Source: Pseudidiomarina atlantica (GTDB taxonomy: Bacteria > Pseudomonadota > Gammaproteobacteria > Enterobacterales > Alteromonadaceae). From it: 64,000 bases of DNA. This document shows, piece after piece, positions 1-8,556 of this stretch (position 1 is the stretch's first letter; each line of letters begins with the position of its first letter). The translations under genes were made by a program, and so were the position numbers. Under the pieces are notes generated by a model that was not told where the DNA came from, ran no database searches, and saw nothing but the letters and a program-made list of their open reading frames with translations. The DNA lies in the NCBI RefSeq assembly GCF_000753735.1, contig NZ_JPIN01000005.1, positions 186,001 through 250,000 of the forward strand, read 5' to 3'.

Positions 1-201
1 CATTGCGAAGGGATTGTTTTTCTGCTCTGGGGAGCGCACGCGCAAAAGAAAGGGGCACTGATCGACCGGCAACGGCATCATGTGCTCACGGCAGTGCATC
101 CGTCGCCATTATCAGCCCACCGCGGGTTTTTGACCTGCGGCCACTTCAAACGCACCAACGAGCTGCTAGCGCAGCAGGCAAAGCCACCGATCAGCTATTA
201 G
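1..201 (+). CDS. ung: Uracil-DNA glycosylase, C-terminal part (5' end outside window)
   Basis: The first 66 codons in frame 1, open at the left edge, encode the end of a family-1 uracil-DNA glycosylase, which excises uracil from DNA in base excision repair. The motif [11 protein letters not shown] is the DNA-intercalation loop of Ung, with the catalytic histidine (H187 in E. coli) as its first residue. It is preceded by [11 protein letters not shown] and followed by the C-terminal [11 protein letters not shown] segment. The stop TAG at 199-201 abuts, and shares its last base with, a repeat element. A different-frame reading of the same stretch starting at position 3 is a shadow. Identification is firm; the length cannot be judged because the gene is cut by the window edge. 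Confidence 0.93.
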   Translation, partial: HCEGIVFLLWGAHAQKKGALIDRQRHHVLTAVHPSPLSAHRGFLTCGHFKRTNELLAQQAKPPISY

Positions 202-348
202 CTACTCGTTAGTCGTTACTCGTTAATCGTTAGGGGGAGATTTCCGCTCGTTCTTCTCTAAAGTCGACATAGAAGAAACAACACACAGAGCTTCATCCGC
301 AAAAACAGATGCGCTCGACCTTAACGAGTAACGAGTAACGAATAACGG
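201..348. repeat. Fold-back heptamer-array element, copy A
   Basis: The left arm (201-235) is a run of 7-bp units reading CGTTANT or CGTTACT. The right arm (321-348) is the inverted version (ACGAGTA/ACGAATA units). Between them lies an ~85-bp core. The core end (294-322: CATCCGCAAAAACA, then GCGCTCGACCTT) recurs in copy B at 702-730. Both ends of the DUF3545 gene are thus flanked by same-orientation copies. Likely a non-coding, non-autonomous repeat; no transposase is visible. Confidence 0.7.
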
Positions 349-352
349 TCTT

Positions 353-523
353 TTAGAAATCGAGTTCGTCGAGTTCGAGATCGTCTTCGCAGCCCATCGC
401 CGCTAATTCATCTCGCAACCGATATTTCTCTTTTAGCGCTTCAATTTCCCGCCACTTACGCTTGCTCGCGCGTGACTTGTTCTGTTTTGCTTCAACACCG
501 TTTAGCTCTTCTGAATGATCCAT
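353..523 (-). CDS. DUF3545 family small protein
   Basis: A 56-residue protein, reading leftward, too short to be picked up by a simple length cut-off. The start is well supported: AGGAGG lies 8 nt before the ATG. It is highly charged, with a basic centre (RASKRKWREIEALKEKYRLR, about residues 18-37) predicted to be helical and an acidic tail ending ELDELDF. The SKRKWREIEA core matches what I recall of DUF3545, a family found in Vibrio, Shewanella and other Alteromonadales. Function is unknown. It sits alone, between two copies of a repeat element, and has no obvious terminator. Confidence 0.8.
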   Translation of the reverse strand: MDHSEELNGVEAKQNKSRASKRKWREIEALKEKYRLRDELAAMGCEDDLELDELDF

Positions 524-608
524 GGGATCCTCCTAGCTTATAGTTCTTATTTTAGGCATAGCGCAACAGATAAATAACACTTGCTGAATAAAAACACAAG
601 TGCTGGTC

Positions 609-764
609 GCTACTCGTTAATCGTTAGTCGTTAATCGTTAGGGTGAGGTGGCCGCACATTTCTTTATAGTGTCGATATAGAGGAAAGAGTATGCGAAGTT
701 ACATCCGCAAAAACAAAAGCGCTCGACCTTCACGATAAACGAATAACGACTAACGACTAACGGG
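609..764. repeat. Fold-back heptamer-array element, copy B
   Basis: Same architecture and orientation as the element at 201-348. The left arm of CGTTAAT/CGTTAGT units is at 609-643, followed by GGGTGAGG, an ~85-bp core and a right arm of ACGAATA/ACGACTA units at 731-764. The core shares CATCCGCAAAAACA and GCGCTCGACCTT with copy A. It ends immediately before the suhB promoter. With that promoter it accounts for most of the gene-free stretch 524-838; I see nothing else there. Confidence 0.7.
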
Positions 765-766
765 TT

Positions 767-795
767 TTGCTTTTCACGAGCGTAGCGAGTATAAT
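767..795 (+). promoter_or_regulatory. Predicted sigma-70 promoter of suhB
   Basis: TTGCTT (767-772), a 17-bp spacer and a perfect TATAAT (790-795) lie 44 nt before the suhB start. The -10 is followed by a GC-rich discriminator (CCGCGG), a feature associated with growth-rate or stringent control. The same TATAATCCGCG core is found before ndk. Confidence 0.6.
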
Positions 796-838
796 CCGCG
801 GCCACAAAATCGTTCTTTCACAGCACAGGTAAATTGGT

Positions 839-1639
839 ATGCATCCCATGTTAAACATCGCGGTGCGCGCTGCGCGTGCGGCCGGTAAAATTTTAACGAA
901 GAACTTCGGCGTCGAAGCTGATTTTAAAGTTCAGGCGAAAAGCCAGAACGACTTTGTCAGTGATATCGACAAAGCTGCAGAGCAAGCAATCGTAAACACG
1001 ATTCTGAAAACCTTCCCAGATCACAGCATTTTGGCGGAAGAGGCTGGCAGCATCGAAGGCAAAACACCAGAGCATCAGTGGATTATTGACCCACTTGATG
1101 GCACCACCAATTACCTGCGCGGTATCCCTCATTTCGCCATCTCTATTGCTTACCTTCACAAAGGTACGGTGCAGGCTGCGGTCGTTTACGATCCGCTGCG
1201 CGAAGAGCTGTTTTCAGCAAGCAAAGGCACCGGTGCCCAGTTAAATGGTAAACGCTTACGCGTTGGCGCTAAACGCGACCTCAATGGTGCGTTATTAGCT
1301 ACCGGTTTCCCGTTCAAACGTAAAGACCTGACGAAAGAATACCAAGCGATTTTTGGCGCACTCTTCGAGCACACTGCGGACATGCGTCGTTGTGGTTCAG
1401 CCGCGCTTGACTTAGCTTACGTGGCAGCCGGTCGCATTGATGCGTTCTGGGAATTTAGTCTGGAGAAGTGGGACATCGCCGCAGGCAGCTTGATTGTCCG
1501 TGAAGCGGGCGGTTTGATGACTGATTTCGCGGGTGGTCATGACTTTATGCAAAGCGGTCACACCGTTGCTGGTAGCCCGAAAGTTGTACAACACTTGTTG
1601 ACCAAAGCACGTCCCCACTTACCTGAAAGTATGAAGTAA
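839..1639 (+). CDS. suhB: Inositol-1-monophosphatase family protein SuhB
   Basis: 266 residues, the normal family size. SuhB dephosphorylates inositol monophosphates in vitro, but its main bacterial role is as a partner of the Nus factors in rRNA antitermination. Mg2+ ligands are in the expected places: E67 in LAEEAG, D84 and D87 in the DPLDGTTNY motif, and the Asp of EKWDIAAG near residue 210. The start [13 protein letters not shown] matches E. coli SuhB residue for residue, which decides the start. It is separated by 5 nt from trmJ, so the two are probably cotranscribed, as their adjacency in enterobacteria also suggests. The nearest promoter (767-795) has a GC-rich discriminator. Confidence 0.96.
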   Translation: MHPMLNIAVRAARAAGKILTKNFGVEADFKVQAKSQNDFVSDIDKAAEQAIVNTILKTFPDHSILAEEAGSIEGKTPEHQWIIDPLDGTTNYLRGIPHFAISIAYLHKGTVQAAVVYDPLREELFSASKGTGAQLNGKRLRVGAKRDLNGALLATGFPFKRKDLTKEYQAIFGALFEHTADMRRCGSAALDLAYVAAGRIDAFWEFSLEKWDIAAGSLIVREAGGLMTDFAGGHDFMQSGHTVAGSPKVVQHLLTKARPHLPESMK

Positions 1640-1644
1640 TCACT

Positions 1645-2361
1645 ATGCTCGACAATATTCGCATCGTCCTCGTCAACACCTCGCACACCGGCAATATTGG
1701 CTCGGTGGCGCGAGCTATGAAAACCATGGGGTTGTCGCAGCTAACTTTGGTGGATCCTGTGCAAGCTCCCGACAGCCATGCTTCGGCGTTGGCTGCGGGT
1801 GCCACCGACGTGTTGCATCATGCCAATATTGTCAGCACTTTGAGCGAAGCCATTAGCGATTGCGGCATGGTCATTGGTACCAGTGCCCGCAATCGTACCT
1901 TAGACTGGCCGTTACTCGGGCCCCGCGAAGCTGCCAGTCAGCTACTCGCTGAAAGTGCACATTACCAAGTTGCCTTGGTATTTGGGCGCGAAAGTAGCGG
2001 CTTGACCAATGATGAGCTGCAGCAGTGCACACATCACGTGCACATCCCTTCCAATCCGGATTACAGCTCGCTGAATCTAGCCATGGCGGTGCAAACTCTC
2101 GCCTATGAGCTACGCATGCAATGGCTGGAAGCCAATGAGCAGCCTGTTGCAGCCGAAAGTGAGTATCCACTTACTGAAGACCTAGAACGTTTTTACGTAC
2201 ACCTCGAGCAAACGCTCACCGACACCGGTTTTATCATTCAGAATCACCCAGGCCAGGTGATGGCGAAGCTGCGTCGACTGTTTACCCGAGCGCGCCCGGA
2301 AGTGAATGAGCTCAATATTCTGCGCGGCATCCTCGCCTCGATCGACAAACAAACCCGTTAA
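1645..2361 (+). CDS. trmJ: tRNA (cytidine/uridine-2'-O-)-methyltransferase TrmJ
   Basis: 238 residues. TrmJ is a SPOUT-fold enzyme that 2'-O-methylates position 32 of several tRNAs using S-adenosylmethionine. Family signatures are clear: the N-terminal [20 protein letters not shown] and KTMGL, then the knot region with [16 protein letters not shown] and the [10 protein letters not shown] segment. The C-terminal helical extension (about 170-238) is typical of TrmJ rather than of TrmL. It sits directly upstream of iscR, the conserved gammaproteobacterial order. A repeat with inverted heptamer arrays begins right after its stop codon and fills the gap to the IscR site. Confidence 0.95.
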   Translation: MLDNIRIVLVNTSHTGNIGSVARAMKTMGLSQLTLVDPVQAPDSHASALAAGATDVLHHANIVSTLSEAISDCGMVIGTSARNRTLDWPLLGPREAASQLLAESAHYQVALVFGRESSGLTNDELQQCTHHVHIPSNPDYSSLNLAMAVQTLAYELRMQWLEANEQPVAAESEYPLTEDLERFYVHLEQTLTDTGFIIQNHPGQVMAKLRRLFTRARPEVNELNILRGILASIDKQTR

Positions 2362-2362
2362 T

Positions 2363-2444
2363 GGTTATTCGTTAATCGTTAGGGTGAGGTTTTATCAGGC
2401 CCCCAACGAATAACGAATAACGAATAACGAATAACGAATAACGG
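2363..2444. repeat. Fold-back heptamer-array element, copy C (short core)
   Basis: The left arm GTTATTCGTTAATCGTTAG is followed by GGGTGAGG, as in copy B, then only ~14 nt of spacer, then about five ACGAATA units (2404-2444) ending ACGGTC as in copy A. The arms can pair into a long hairpin. This version lacks the ~85-bp core. It lies between the trmJ stop and the IscR operator. Confidence 0.7.
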
Positions 2445-2453
2445 TCCTTCATA

Positions 2454-2478
2454 ATACTTGACTAAAATAGTCGGGAAT
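2454..2478 (+). promoter_or_regulatory. Type-1 IscR operator overlapping the isc promoter
   Basis: The 25-bp site begins ATACTTGACT and ends AGTCGGGAAT, with AAAAT between. It fits the E. coli type-1 IscR consensus (ATASYYGACTRWWWYAGTCRRSTAT) at all but one position. TTGACT (2458-2463) within it can act as the -35, with an AT-rich -10 candidate (GAAAAT) 17 bp downstream. This implies classical autorepression of the isc operon by [2Fe-2S]-IscR. Confidence 0.85.
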
Positions 2479-2515
2479 GCGAAAATTACGGCACAAACAT
2501 AGAGGAGACAAAGCA

Positions 2516-3004
2516 ATGCGCTTAACCTCAAAAGGCCGATATGCAGTTACCGCAATGCTTGACGTTGCGTTACACACAGAACATGGACCTGTGCCGTTAG
2601 CTGATATTTCAGAACGGCAGGGGATTTCGCTTAGTTATCTTGAACAATTATTTGCGCGTTTACGTAAGCATGGCTTGGTAAGCAGTGTGCGTGGACCTGG
2701 CGGCGGTTATCTACTGGGTTACACACCGCAGGAAATTTCCATTAGCGCTGTGATTCAAGCAGTCGATGAAACCATTGACGCGACCAAATGTGGTGGTAAA
2801 GGCGGTTGCCAAGGTGGAAGTCGTTGTTTAACGCACAACCTGTGGTCAAGCCTGAGTGACCGTATTGAAGATTTCTTAGCCGGTATTAGTTTGGCGGAAT
2901 TAGTGAAGCAACGCGACATTACTGAAGTTGCGCAACGCCAGAATGCCAAGATCGCGGAACAGAAGAAACGCGAGCAACAAATTGCACTGAATTGTCAGTT
3001 ATAA
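2516..3004 (+). CDS. iscR: Fe-S cluster-sensing transcriptional repressor IscR
   Basis: 162 residues from the ATG at 2516, which has AGAGGAG 9 nt before it and gives the family-typical N-terminus [11 protein letters not shown]. An upstream in-frame start at 2477 would overlap the operator and is rejected. An Rrf2-type winged helix-turn-helix (about 1-75) precedes the cluster-binding loop with C92, C98, C104 and H107, the exact E. coli ligand numbering. The C-terminal tail is basic and glutamine-rich. IscR represses this operon when holo. First gene of iscRSUA-hscBA-fdx. Confidence 0.97.
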   Translation: MRLTSKGRYAVTAMLDVALHTEHGPVPLADISERQGISLSYLEQLFARLRKHGLVSSVRGPGGGYLLGYTPQEISISAVIQAVDETIDATKCGGKGGCQGGSRCLTHNLWSSLSDRIEDFLAGISLAELVKQRDITEVAQRQNAKIAEQKKREQQIALNCQL

Positions 3005-3032
3005 GCTGTCTGACACTAAGGAGTAGCACCGA

Positions 3033-4247
3033 ATGAAACTTCCGATTTATTTTGATTATGCAGCGACCACTCCGGTCGACCCTCGCGTCGCCGAGAAAAT
3101 GATGCAGTTTTTAACACCAGACGGTCAGTTTGGTAACCCGGCATCGCGTTCGCACCGTTTCGGTTGGCAGGCTGAAGAAGCGATCGACATCGCTCGCAAC
3201 CAGATTGCTGAACTGATTAACGCAGACCCACGTGAAATCGTTTTTACTTCGGGTGCAACGGAGTCAGATAACCTTGCAATTAAAGGTGCGGCTGAGTTTT
3301 ACCAGAAAAAAGGTAAGCACATCATTACGGTGAAGACCGAACACAAAGCGGTACTCGACACCTGCCGTCAACTTGAGCGTGAAGGCTTTGAAGTGACCTA
3401 CTTAGATGTAGAGTCAGACGGCTTGATCGATATCGAGAAGTTTAAGGCAGCGTTGCGTGAAGACACTGTGGTGGTCAGCGTGATGCACGTCAATAACGAA
3501 ATTGGTGTGATTCAAGACATTGAAACCATCGGTAACTTGTGCCGTGCCAACAAAACCGTATTCCATGTGGACGCGGCGCAGAGCGCTGGCAAAGTCGACA
3601 TCGATTTGCAGACCCTGCCGGTTGATTTGATGAGTTTCTCAGGTCACAAAATGTATGGTCCGAAAGGCATCGGTGCCTTGTATGTGCGTCGTCGCCCGCG
3701 TATCCGTTTGAATGCGCAGATGCATGGTGGCGGTCATGAGCGCGGCATGCGCTCAGGTACTTTGCCGACGCATCAAATCGTTGGCATGGGTGAAGCTGCG
3801 CGTATCGCGAAAGAAGAGATGGCAGCAGAACGCGAGCGGTTCTTCGCCCTCCGTGAGCGCTTGTGGAACGGCGTAAAAGATATCGAAGAGGTGTACATCA
3901 ACGGCAACATGGAACATAGCGTGCCGCACATCTTCAACATCAGCTTTAACTTCGTTGAAGGTGAAAGCTTGATCATGGCATTGAAAGACCTTGCGGTATC
4001 TTCAGGTTCAGCCTGTACATCGGCCAGTCTTGAGCCGTCGTATGTGTTGCGTGCGTTAGGTCGCAACGATGAATTGGCACACAGCTCGATTCGCTTTAGC
4101 TTCGGCCGTTTTACTACTGAAGCAGAAATCGACCACGCAATTGAACAGATTCAGAAATCCATTGGTCGCCTGCGCGACATGTCACCCCTTTGGGAAATGT
4201 ACAAAGATGGCGTTGATTTAGAAAGCGTCGCCTGGGTGGCTCACTAA
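3033..4247 (+). CDS. iscS: Cysteine desulfurase IscS
   Basis: 404 residues, identical in length to E. coli IscS. A PLP enzyme that converts cysteine to alanine and hands the sulfur, as an enzyme persulfide, to IscU and to tRNA-thiolation partners. The PLP lysine is K206 ([12 protein letters not shown]) and the persulfide cysteine is C328 ([14 protein letters not shown]), both at the E. coli positions. The N-terminal [12 protein letters not shown] motif and the [10 protein letters not shown] segment are intact. It has a GGAG-containing ribosome site 28 nt after iscR and is followed 15 nt later by iscU. Confidence 0.98.
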   Translation: MKLPIYFDYAATTPVDPRVAEKMMQFLTPDGQFGNPASRSHRFGWQAEEAIDIARNQIAELINADPREIVFTSGATESDNLAIKGAAEFYQKKGKHIITVKTEHKAVLDTCRQLEREGFEVTYLDVESDGLIDIEKFKAALREDTVVVSVMHVNNEIGVIQDIETIGNLCRANKTVFHVDAAQSAGKVDIDLQTLPVDLMSFSGHKMYGPKGIGALYVRRRPRIRLNAQMHGGGHERGMRSGTLPTHQIVGMGEAARIAKEEMAAERERFFALRERLWNGVKDIEEVYINGNMEHSVPHIFNISFNFVEGESLIMALKDLAVSSGSACTSASLEPSYVLRALGRNDELAHSSIRFSFGRFTTEAEIDHAIEQIQKSIGRLRDMSPLWEMYKDGVDLESVAWVAH

Positions 4248-4262
4248 GAGAGGTAAAGTGGT

Positions 4263-4646
4263 ATGGCATACAGCAACAAAGTAATCGACCATTATGAAAA
4301 TCCACGTAACGTGGGCTCGTTTGAAAAAGACGACCCAAGCGTTGTAACCGGTATGGTTGGCGCCCCTGCATGTGGCGACGTGATGAAGTTACAGTTGAAA
4401 ATCAACGATCAAGGCATTATTGAAGATGCCAAGTTCAAAACTTATGGCTGTGGTTCAGCGATTGCATCAAGCTCATTGGTAACAGAATGGGTGAAAGGTA
4501 AGTCAATCGATGAAGCGGCACAGTTGAAGAACACTCAGATCGCTGAAGAGCTAGCATTACCACCAGTGAAGATTCACTGTTCGATCTTGGCGGAAGACGC
4601 AATTAAAGCTGCGTTGGAAGATTACAAGAAGAAGCACGCTAGCTAA
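4263..4646 (+). CDS. iscU: Iron-sulfur cluster scaffold IscU
   Basis: 127 residues. Scaffold on which [2Fe-2S] clusters are built from IscS sulfur and then released by HscA/HscB. All ligands are present: C37, D39, C63, H105 and C106. The HscA recognition motif LPPVK is at 99-103, matching the adjacent hscBA genes. The start MAYSNKVIDHYENPRNVG is the standard N-terminus. Third gene of the isc operon, with an AGAGGTAAAG ribosome site. Confidence 0.98.
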   Translation: MAYSNKVIDHYENPRNVGSFEKDDPSVVTGMVGAPACGDVMKLQLKINDQGIIEDAKFKTYGCGSAIASSSLVTEWVKGKSIDEAAQLKNTQIAEELALPPVKIHCSILAEDAIKAALEDYKKKHAS

Positions 4647-4681
4647 ATTTTAGCTGTTACTAGTGAACGAATGAGGCAGGA

Positions 4682-5005
4682 ATGGCAATCACCATGACTG
4701 AAGCGGCTGCGCAACGTGCGCGGTCGTTCTTAGAACAACGTGGTAAAGGCGAGGGCATTCGGTTGGGCGTTAAAACCACCGGTTGCTCGGGTCTTGCTTA
4801 CGTGATGGAATTCGTCGATCAAGTCGATGACACCGATACTGTGTTCGAAGAAAAGGGCGTGAAAATCATCATTGACGGTAAAAGCATGGTTTATCTTGAC
4901 GGTACCGAGCTAGATTACGTCAAAGAGGGTTTGAACGAAGGCTTCGAGTTTAACAACCCGAACGCCAAAGGCGAGTGTGGTTGCGGCGAGAGCTTTAACG
5001 TCTAA
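4682..5005 (+). CDS. iscA: A-type iron-sulfur carrier IscA
   Basis: 107 residues, as in E. coli. Carries Fe-S clusters or iron to client apoproteins. The three ligand cysteines are C35 (TTGCSGLAY), C99 and C101 (GECGCGESF). It lies between iscU and hscB; only 2 nt separate it from hscB, which argues for translational coupling. Confidence 0.97.
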   Translation: MAITMTEAAAQRARSFLEQRGKGEGIRLGVKTTGCSGLAYVMEFVDQVDDTDTVFEEKGVKIIIDGKSMVYLDGTELDYVKEGLNEGFEFNNPNAKGECGCGESFNV

Positions 5006-5007
5006 CT

Positions 5008-5508
5008 ATGAACCACTATGAGCTTTTTGATTTGCCAGTTGGCTATGCGGTCGACTTGGCGGATTTGCAACAGCGTTATCGCAAGCTGCAACAAACCATG
5101 CACCCCGATCGCTTCGCTGCTGGCAGCGAGCGCGATAAACTACGCGCGGTGCAGCTGACCTCGCAACTTAACGATGCTTATCATACCCTGCGCGACCCTT
5201 TGGCCCGCGCAGAGTATCTATTGTCATTGCGCGGTGTAGAGCTGCGGCACGAGCAGCAAACGTTGCAAGATCCTGAGTTTTTGATGGCACAAATGGAATG
5301 GCGCGAGCGTTTAGCTGAGCTCGACGCGAGTGATTTGTCGGCATTAGATGCGGCGGGCGCTGATTTACAGCGTGAGCAGGCTGCGTTGCAAGCCGAGCTG
5401 GAACAGGCTTTGAACGCTTCTGAAGATGAGGTTGCCGCCGACACCATCCGCAAACTCAAATTTATGCGCAAGCTTGGCCGCGAACTCGAAGCTCTAGAAG
5501 AGCTGTAG
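5008..5508 (+). CDS. hscB: Co-chaperone HscB (J-domain protein)
   Basis: 166 residues. HscB delivers IscU to the Hsp70-type chaperone HscA and stimulates its ATPase. The N-terminal J domain carries the invariant HPD at 32-34 ([11 protein letters not shown]), and the C-terminal three-helix region (about 90-166) is the IscU-binding part. The start [10 protein letters not shown] is typical. The gap to hscA contains a tandem heptamer array inserted within the operon. Confidence 0.95.
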   Translation: MNHYELFDLPVGYAVDLADLQQRYRKLQQTMHPDRFAAGSERDKLRAVQLTSQLNDAYHTLRDPLARAEYLLSLRGVELRHEQQTLQDPEFLMAQMEWRERLAELDASDLSALDAAGADLQREQAALQAELEQALNASEDEVAADTIRKLKFMRKLGRELEALEEL

Positions 5509-5510
5509 CC

Positions 5511-5541
5511 CGAATCACGAATCACGAATCACGAATAACGA
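5511..5541 (+). repeat. Tandem heptamer array between hscB and hscA
   Basis: Four units of CGAATCA/CGAATAA, direct orientation only, beginning 3 nt after the hscB stop. The end of the array supplies the ACGAGG that serves as the hscA ribosome-binding site, so the repeat has become part of the translation signal. Confidence 0.7.
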
Positions 5542-5548
5542 GGTTTCA

Positions 5549-7459
5549 ATGGCACTTTTGCAAATTGCAGAACCTGGACAAAGTACCGCACCGCATCAAC
5601 ATCGATTGGCTGCAGGTATCGACTTAGGTACCACCAACTCACTGGTCGCTACCGTACGTAGTGGCGAAGCCAACGTTTTGAAAGACGCAGAAGACCGCGC
5701 CATTTTGCCATCAGTGGTTTACTACGGTGCCGATGAAATATGCACCGGCTATGAAGCACTCGCAAAACACAGCGACGCTAGCATCGCTACTGAAGACACC
5801 ATAGTTTCAGTGAAACGTTTTATCGGTCGTACCATTGCCGATGTCGAGCGCAACTTTTCAAACCTGCCATACCGCATGAGCGAAACCGAGAATGGCGTTC
5901 CGGTTTTTCATACTTCTGCGGGCGCACGCAATGCGGTCGAAGTGTCTGCCGACATCCTGCGGACGCTGGCGGCACGCGCCGAAGCCTCTTTGGGCGGCGA
6001 ACTGACTGGCGTGGTGATTACCGTGCCAGCTTACTTCGACGATGCGCAACGGCAAAGCACCAAAGATGCAGCGCAACTGGCTGGGTTAAAAGTTCTACGG
6101 TTATTAAACGAACCGACCGCAGCAGCGGTTGCCTACGGCCTAGATTCCGGTCGTGAAGGGCTGATTGCCGTTTACGATTTAGGCGGTGGCACTTTTGATA
6201 TTTCAATTTTGCGGCTGCAAGGTGGCGTGTTTGAAGTGTTGGCGACCGGCGGCGACAGCGCCCTTGGCGGCGATGATTTTGACCAGCTCATCGTGGCACA
6301 TTTGAAACAAGTCTGGGGGCTTGCTGACGCCGTACCTGCGCGCCTCGAACGCTCATTGATCAACGCCGCGAAACAAGCCAAAGAATCCCTCACCTCCGCT
6401 GATGAGGTCGAAGTACGCGTAGCCCTTAGTTCTACTACGGAGCAACAAGCATCCAACGCCGATGTCGGCACTGAAACCCTCACCACCACCTTAACGCGCG
6501 CGCAACTCGACGAGCTTATCGAACCATTAGTACGCCGCACCATTTTGAGCTGCCGCCGGGTACTAAAAGATGCCGGTGTCGATGCTTCAGAAATTTTAGA
6601 CGTGGTCATGGTCGGTGGTTCGACTCGCGTACCACGTGTACGCTCAGCTGTTGGCGAATTCTTCGGTCGTGAGCCGTTGACCTCTATCGACCCTGACCAA
6701 GTGGTCGCGATTGGCGCCGCCGTGCAAGCTGATATCCTAGCGGGCAATAAGCCAGACTCAGACATGCTATTGCTCGACGTGATTCCATTGTCACTCGGCC
6801 TAGAAACCATGGGCGGCTTGGTAGAAAAAGTCATTCCGCGCAACACCACGATTCCGGTGGCACGAGCGCAAGAATTTACCACCTTCAAAGACGGCCAAAC
6901 CGCGATGATGATCCACGTGGTGCAAGGCGAGCGTGAGCTCGTTGACGACTGCCGTTCATTGGCGCGCTTCGTGCTGACTGATATTCCGCCGCTGGCTGCT
7001 GGTGCGGCCCACATTCGTGTGACCTTCCAAGTAGATGCCGACGGACTGTTGAGCGTAACCGCGATGGAAAAATCCAGTGGCGTCAGTGCCTCGATTCAAG
7101 TAAAACCTTCTTATGGCTTGAACGACGAAGATATTTCGCAAATGATCACCTCGTCAATGACCAACGCCAAAGAAGATATGGCCGCACGCATGCTGCGCGA
7201 ACAGCAAGTTGAAGCCGATCGTGTGCTCGAGGCGTTGAGCAGTGCCTTGGCAGCCGATGCCGACTTGCTTGATAGTGATGAACGTGAACGCTTAGACAAG
7301 GCGATGGCAGCCTTGCGCGAAGCTCGCGCAGGCACAGAAACCGCCGCCATCGAAAAAGCTATTGAAGCTGTCGATAAAGCTAGCGAAGACTTCGCCGCGC
7401 GCCGTATGGATGCCGGTATTCGTAAAGCCTTATCAGGCAGTAACGTCAACGAATTGTAA
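5549..7459 (+). CDS. hscA: Hsp70-family chaperone HscA
   Basis: 636 residues, slightly longer than E. coli HscA (616). ATP-driven chaperone that binds the LPPVK motif of IscU and promotes cluster transfer. The nucleotide-binding domain opens with [16 protein letters not shown] and contains [15 protein letters not shown] and [12 protein letters not shown]. The substrate-binding domain and helical lid follow from about residue 400. The start [12 protein letters not shown] matches the family. Followed 11 nt later by fdx. Long reverse-strand open frames inside it are shadows. Confidence 0.97.
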   Translation: MALLQIAEPGQSTAPHQHRLAAGIDLGTTNSLVATVRSGEANVLKDAEDRAILPSVVYYGADEICTGYEALAKHSDASIATEDTIVSVKRFIGRTIADVERNFSNLPYRMSETENGVPVFHTSAGARNAVEVSADILRTLAARAEASLGGELTGVVITVPAYFDDAQRQSTKDAAQLAGLKVLRLLNEPTAAAVAYGLDSGREGLIAVYDLGGGTFDISILRLQGGVFEVLATGGDSALGGDDFDQLIVAHLKQVWGLADAVPARLERSLINAAKQAKESLTSADEVEVRVALSSTTEQQASNADVGTETLTTTLTRAQLDELIEPLVRRTILSCRRVLKDAGVDASEILDVVMVGGSTRVPRVRSAVGEFFGREPLTSIDPDQVVAIGAAVQADILAGNKPDSDMLLLDVIPLSLGLETMGGLVEKVIPRNTTIPVARAQEFTTFKDGQTAMMIHVVQGERELVDDCRSLARFVLTDIPPLAAGAAHIRVTFQVDADGLLSVTAMEKSSGVSASIQVKPSYGLNDEDISQMITSSMTNAKEDMAARMLREQQVEADRVLEALSSALAADADLLDSDERERLDKAMAALREARAGTETAAIEKAIEAVDKASEDFAARRMDAGIRKALSGSNVNEL

Positions 7460-7470
7460 CGGGGATACCA

Positions 7471-7809
7471 ATGCCACAAATCGTTTTTTTACCGCATGAA
7501 GAACTGTGCCCTGAGGGCGCCGCCGTTGAAGCCAATGACGGCGAAACCGTACTTGATGTCGCCCTCCGTAATGGGATTGGCATTGAACACGCCTGCGAGA
7601 AAGTCTGCGCCTGCACCACGTGTCACGTCTACGTACGTGAAGGTTACGACTCACTCGCCGAAATCAATGACAACGAAGACGACATGCTCGACAAAGCTTG
7701 GGGCCTCGACCCGGACTCACGCCTAAGCTGCCAAGCGCGCGTCAACGGCGAAGACCTGGTCATCGAGATCCCCAAGTACACCATTAACATGGTCAAAGAA
7801 AACCACTAA
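7471..7809 (+). CDS. fdx: ISC-type [2Fe-2S] ferredoxin Fdx
   Basis: 112 residues. Adrenodoxin-like ferredoxin that supplies electrons for cluster assembly. Cluster ligands C42, C48, C51 and C87 are present, with the extra C46 also seen in bacterial Isc ferredoxins (ACEKVCACTTCH, then RLSCQARV). The acidic stretch after residue 64 (EINDNEDDML) is the usual partner-docking surface. In E. coli iscX follows; here there is no iscX, only palindromic repeats and then a convergent gene. The stop codon lies within the first palindrome. Confidence 0.97.
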   Translation: MPQIVFLPHEELCPEGAAVEANDGETVLDVALRNGIGIEHACEKVCACTTCHVYVREGYDSLAEINDNEDDMLDKAWGLDPDSRLSCQARVNGEDLVIEIPKYTINMVKENH

Positions 7810-7871
7810 GAAGGGCAGCCCTTCTTCCGGCAACTTATACCAGTTTCGATATCAAAGGAGGGGCAGCCCTC
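7808..7871. repeat. GGGCAGCCC palindrome pair after fdx
   Basis: A perfect dyad, AAGAAGGGC-A-GCCCTTCTT (7808-7826), is followed ~30 nt later by AGGAGGGGCAGCCCTC (7856-7871). It lies between two convergent genes and could slow transcription from either side, but no T-tract follows, so I call it a repeat rather than an intrinsic terminator. Same family as 8576-8631, 9256-9284 and 40071-40124. Confidence 0.65.
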
Positions 7872-7885
7872 GCCGTCGCGATGAG

Positions 7886-8443
7886 CTAGAGAGGGTAGCT
7901 CCACGTCAGGTTGAAGAAGTCTAACCCATCGTTGGGTCGCGAGAGATCAGCTTGAGAATAGTGAGTATAGCCTAGGGTTAAACGTGCTTTTGAATTAGGC
8001 GAGTATTGCCAACTAAGTGCGAGACGATCTTCGAATTGAAAATGAATCGATAATTTACGATCGCCCAGAGTGGTACTGTCTAGCGCGCTTACCCCAATGC
8101 CCGCTTCAAGATACAGCGGTCGCTCAGCACCCGTGAGGTGCCATTGAAAAACCGGACTTAGGGTTAATGCGGTTAGCTTATCATCAGCATTATTCGAATC
8201 GCGCCAAACGTTAACAGCCCCCTCAAAATAGAGCTTTGGACTGCCAATCCAATCGAGTAATTCGGGTGATAGTAACTGTTCGCTCGCGTCTATCGAACGT
8301 AGACCAAGCCGAGCGCCAAATAATTGGTCGCTCGAATAGGCTCCACCTATCTGTACTTCTTCAATGAAATCTGCTGCATCGGCAGACAAACTTGTAGTTA
8401 AACTCAAAAACAACGTAGGGACAATGAGTTTTTTATTCAACAT
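7886..8443 (-). CDS. PagL-like lipid A 3-O-deacylase (acyloxyacyl hydrolase family)
   Basis: 185 residues from the ATG at 8443, preceded by GAGGAA; an in-frame upstream start at 8491 would bury the signal peptide and is rejected. A signal peptide (about 1-23, ending SLSADA) precedes a small beta-barrel. The C-terminus carries the PagL signature FQFEDRLALSWQY and GYTHYSQADLSRPNDGLDFF. By alignment to P. aeruginosa PagL, H161 and S163 are the catalytic His and Ser; the third residue (Glu140 in PagL) is Asp here, D175. The enzyme would remove the 3-linked acyl chain of lipid A in the outer membrane. Monocistronic, with a perfect inverted repeat upstream. Family fairly sure, activity not. Confidence 0.75.
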   Translation of the reverse strand: MLNKKLIVPTLFLSLTTSLSADAADFIEEVQIGGAYSSDQLFGARLGLRSIDASEQLLSPELLDWIGSPKLYFEGAVNVWRDSNNADDKLTALTLSPVFQWHLTGAERPLYLEAGIGVSALDSTTLGDRKLSIHFQFEDRLALSWQYSPNSKARLTLGYTHYSQADLSRPNDGLDFFNLTWSYPL

Positions 8444-8481
8444 GATTCCTCGTATGGGTGCGCTGTGCGAAAACCGACATT

Positions 8482-8507
8482 TTACATACATTCATGTCTG
8501 TATGTAA
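8482..8507 (-). promoter_or_regulatory. Perfect inverted repeat upstream of the pagL-like gene
   Basis: TTACATACA, 8 nt, TGTATGTAA: two 9-bp arms in exact dyad symmetry, 38-64 bp upstream of the start codon. The size and position fit a dimeric regulator's operator. I do not recognise the regulator. Confidence 0.45.
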
Positions 8508-8556
8508 GTTCAGAAAGTCGAACACTCCAATAGAAAAAATCGAAGCAAGCTGCACC

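Noticed and set aside
3-212. 69-codon frame-3 reading frame at the left edge
   Set aside because: The frame-1 reading of the same bases gives the clear C-terminus of uracil-DNA glycosylase.
2404-2444. Possible CRISPR array from the regular repeats
   Set aside because: Units are 7 bp with no spacers, and there are no cas genes.
6172-7014. 280-codon leftward frame opposite hscA
   Set aside because: Ser/Thr-rich shadow of a well-conserved chaperone gene.
7808-7826. Intrinsic terminator after fdx
   Set aside because: The stem is perfect but no T-tract follows on either strand, and the sequence belongs to a repeat family.
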